Shown piece by piece: positions 61,701 through 64,000 of a DNA stretch of 64,000 nucleotides (position 1 is its first letter; every line of letters starts with the position of its first letter). Below the pieces are notes generated by a model that did not search any database, was not told the origin of the DNA, and saw only the letters and a list, made by a program, of their open reading frames with translations. A program made the position numbers and the translations under genes. The stretch is taken from contig CAUYUJ010003059.1 of NCBI GenBank assembly GCA_963575745.1, positions 1 through 64,000 of the forward strand, written 5' to 3'. Source of the stretch: Prorocentrum cordatum (taxonomy: Eukaryota; Sar; Dinophyceae; Prorocentrales; Prorocentraceae).

Positions 61701-62241
61701 GGGACATTCTCGGGGGTCGGATCGCAGCTACTATCCGCAAGCACCTGCGTGGAAGAAAGGGGGGTCGCAGCTAACTGCCGCTAGGATACATGTTACATCG
61801 ATGGGCGCAGCTACTCGCAGCTGAGGTCTCTGTTGAATGTGCACTTCTCGCCGAGATCACCTGCGCTGAGAGAGGGGGGTGCAGCTAACCGCCGCAAAGC
61901 ACCATTTACATTGTGTGAGCCAGCAGCAAGATGCGCCTTTGGGGGGGCAGCTGACCGCCGCCTGGAACCATTAACATCGCGGGGGGTCGCAGTAACTTGC
62001 CGCTGAGAGTGGTGGGGAAGCTGATCGCCGCTATGATGAGAGCCCCATCTATGCTACATCGACCTTTCGTTGACACGGGGGGCGCAGCTAACCGCCGCAG
62101 AACACGATTTGATGGAAAGTGTGTCTGCGAGAGCCCCATCTATGATTGGATAGCGCCTCCGCCTCTGCTCTCTCAGCGCCGCAATTGATGGCAGTGAGCG
62201 CACTTGCCGCTGAGAGCGGTGGGGAAGCTGATCGCCGCTAC
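61700..62241. repeat. Cluster of GCAGCTAxCCGCCGC motifs, copy 3
   Basis: Counterpart with a few substitutions. Confidence 0.7.
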
Positions 62242-64000
62242 GATGTCCCTTTTATTTCCTCGGGGGTCGCAGCTACTCGCCGCTGGGATCCTGGGGGTCG
62301 CAGCTACTCACCGCGAGCACCTGCGTGGAAGGACGGGGGGGGCAGCTGCCAGCCGCTAGGAAGCACTGTACAACCCAGCGCTGCCACTGACGACGCGGGC
62401 ACAAACTTAGCATCCCACATCCCAGCGATGCGCCGGAGCCTGTGGATCACGATTGCAAGGATGGTGCCTCCGCCACCGCTGAACCGACAGCACAGGGATG
62501 CAAGAGTACCTGAGCCCCAGGGCGGACCCGAGCCCAGCAGCAGACACCCCAGGGAGGACAGCGCCAGGATGCGAAAGCCCCGGGGGGAACCCGCGGGACG
62601 CGGGGCACGCACCCAGACCCAACTGCAGACACAGAACACGTTGGCCACCTGCCGCCATGCTGGGCGGGGAGGAGATGCAGCCAGTGTACACCCTTTACGC
62701 ACGTGCTCTCGGCGCAGCAACTGGTGACAGTGGGCGCTACGAAGACGAAGCGTGCACGGGGGGGTGGCGAAGGGCGGCCCTGGGCTGCCAGGGCAGGGAT
62801 GCGAGAGTGCCTTGAGCCCCCGTGAAAGGCCCCAAGCCCGTGGTCCAGGCAGGCCCCTGCGTGGGTCCAGGGTGGCTGGGCCCGGTGGCGGTCCCTTTCG
62901 CTGACTCCGTCGAGCGGGAACAGTACTTGCAGCCATTGACAACCTGGCGGTCTGAGGTTCCTTTCGTTGGCTGCCGCCATGCTGGGCGAGGAGGAGCTGC
63001 AGCCAGTGTACACCCTGCACGCACCTGTTCTCAGTGCAGCAACCGGAGACAGTGGGCGCTGCGAAGACGAAGCGCGCACGGGTGGGGGGCGAAGGACGGC
63101 CCTTGGCAGCCAGAGCAGGGATGCGAGAGTGCCTTGTGCCCCCGTGAGAGGCCACGAGCCCGTGGTCCAGGCAGCCCTGGCGTGCGTCCAGGGCCGCGGA
63201 GCCCGGTGGCGGTCTCTTTCGTTGACACGGGGGGCGCAGCTAACCGCCGCAGAACACGATTTGATGGAAAGTGTGTCTGCGAGAGCCCCAGCTATGAATG
63301 GATAGTGTCTCCGCCTCTGCTCTCAGCACTCTATAGATGACAGTGAGCGCATTTGCCGCTCAGAATGGTGGGGAAGCTGATCACCGCTATGATGTCCCTT
63401 TTATCTCATCGGGGGTTGCAACTACTCGTCGCTGAGATTCTGGGGGTCGCAGCTAGTCGCCACGAGCACCTGCGTGGAAGGACGGGGGGAGCAGGTGCCC
63501 GCCGCTAGGAAACATTTTACAACCCAGCGCTGCCACTGACGACGCGGGCACTAACTTAGCACCCCACATCCCAGCGATGCGCCGGAGCCTGTGGATCACG
63601 TTTCACGGATGGTGCCTCCGCCACCGCTGAACCGACAGCACAGGGACGCAAGAGTACCTGAGCCCTAGGGCGGACCCGAGCCCAGCAGCAGACACCCCAG
63701 GGAGGACAGCGCCAGGATGCGAAAGCCCCGGGGGGAACCCGCGGGACGCGGGGCACGCACCCAGACCCCCCTGCAGACACAGAACACGTTGGCCACCTGC
63801 CGCCATGCTAGGCGGGGAGGAGCAGCAGCCAGCGCACACCCTTCACGCACCTGCTCTCGGCGCAGCAACTGGTGACAGTGGGCGTTGCGAAGACGAAGTG
63901 CGCACGGGGGGGGGGCGAAGGACGGCCCCTGGCTGCCAGGGCAGGGATGCGAGAGTGCCTTGAGCCCCCGTGAAAGGCCCAGAGCCCGTGGTCCAGGCAG
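62242..64000. repeat. Nested 1.15-kb tandem repeat array, copy 3 (cut by window end)
   Basis: First unit starts at 62242 and the second at 63391; the rest is outside the window. Variants at the first junction (for example AGAATGG at 63363, GCAGAACACG at 63249) resemble other units of the array more than their positional counterpart, suggesting exchange between units. Confidence 0.85.

Larger units (their letters stand above)
54912..64000. repeat. Tandem unit, copy 3 (partial, cut by window end)
   Basis: Collinear with 27673 to about 36787 of copy 2. It differs by scattered substitutions (for example A at 57269 where copies 1 and 2 have G) and small length changes in TA, TCG and ACAC runs. 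The differences are dispersed, which argues that copy 3 is a separate genomic copy and not the same molecule assembled twice. Confidence 0.93.

Overview
The window reads as nuclear DNA of a dinoflagellate. It is GC-rich and dominated by micro- and minisatellites. Its convincing coding regions all lie on the minus strand. One gene start carries a contiguous stack of relict trans-spliced leader sequences (13859-13921 and its copy near 41317-41379), which is a dinoflagellate hallmark. One protein belongs to a secreted SRCR/discoidin-like/GDPHL family that I associate with dinoflagellates. The species cannot be fixed from the window; a Prorocentrum-like genome is only a guess. I saw no rRNA, tRNA, SL-RNA gene or CRISPR array.

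The whole window is one tandem array. A unit of about 27.2-27.7 kb occurs 2.3 times: copy 1 at 1-27672, copy 2 at 27673-54911, copy 3 (partial) at 54912-64000. Neither window edge shows unique flanking sequence, so the true array may be longer. Copies 1 and 2 are almost identical over long stretches but differ in clustered indels and a few low-complexity insertions confined to copy 1. Copy 3 has scattered substitutions.

Layout of one unit (copy 1 positions): GTC microsatellite (1-690); CCAAGAC-type spacer and a 10-bp minisatellite (830-2070); secreted SRCR/GDPHL gene, minus strand (2382-4084, broken in copy 1, intact in copies 2 and 3); CCAAGATGGC spacer and TA repeat (4440-5500); two GTATCCCCACCAG elements (5587, 5836); GC-rich stretch with weak minus-strand ORFs (5900-7020); nested 1.15-kb repeat array (7020-10990); Gln/Ala-rich gene with relict spliced leaders (about 10994-13806); 247-bp and 620-bp repeats with fragmentary coding signal (13980-16711); CCCAGGGAGTCTGA motif cluster (16865-17105); 939-aa Cys-pair protein gene (17834-20653); GTCGCCGCC and TTGCACCACA satellites (20815-21545); spacer repeats (21546-24400); CAC microsatellite (24405-25060); CCAAGAGG spacer (25440-26200); second GTCGCCGCC/TTGCACCACA block (26236-26585); a hexanucleotide tract flanked by inverted repeats (26648-27041); and CGCG-rich repeats (27120-27610) leading into the next unit.

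The recognisable genes run in one direction. Three of the five GTATCCCCACCAG elements per unit sit 27-118 nt upstream of a plausible ATG. A reasonable reading is a unidirectional tandem gene cluster whose genes are trans-spliced at this element. Most long open frames in the window are translations of short tandem repeats and are not annotated as genes.
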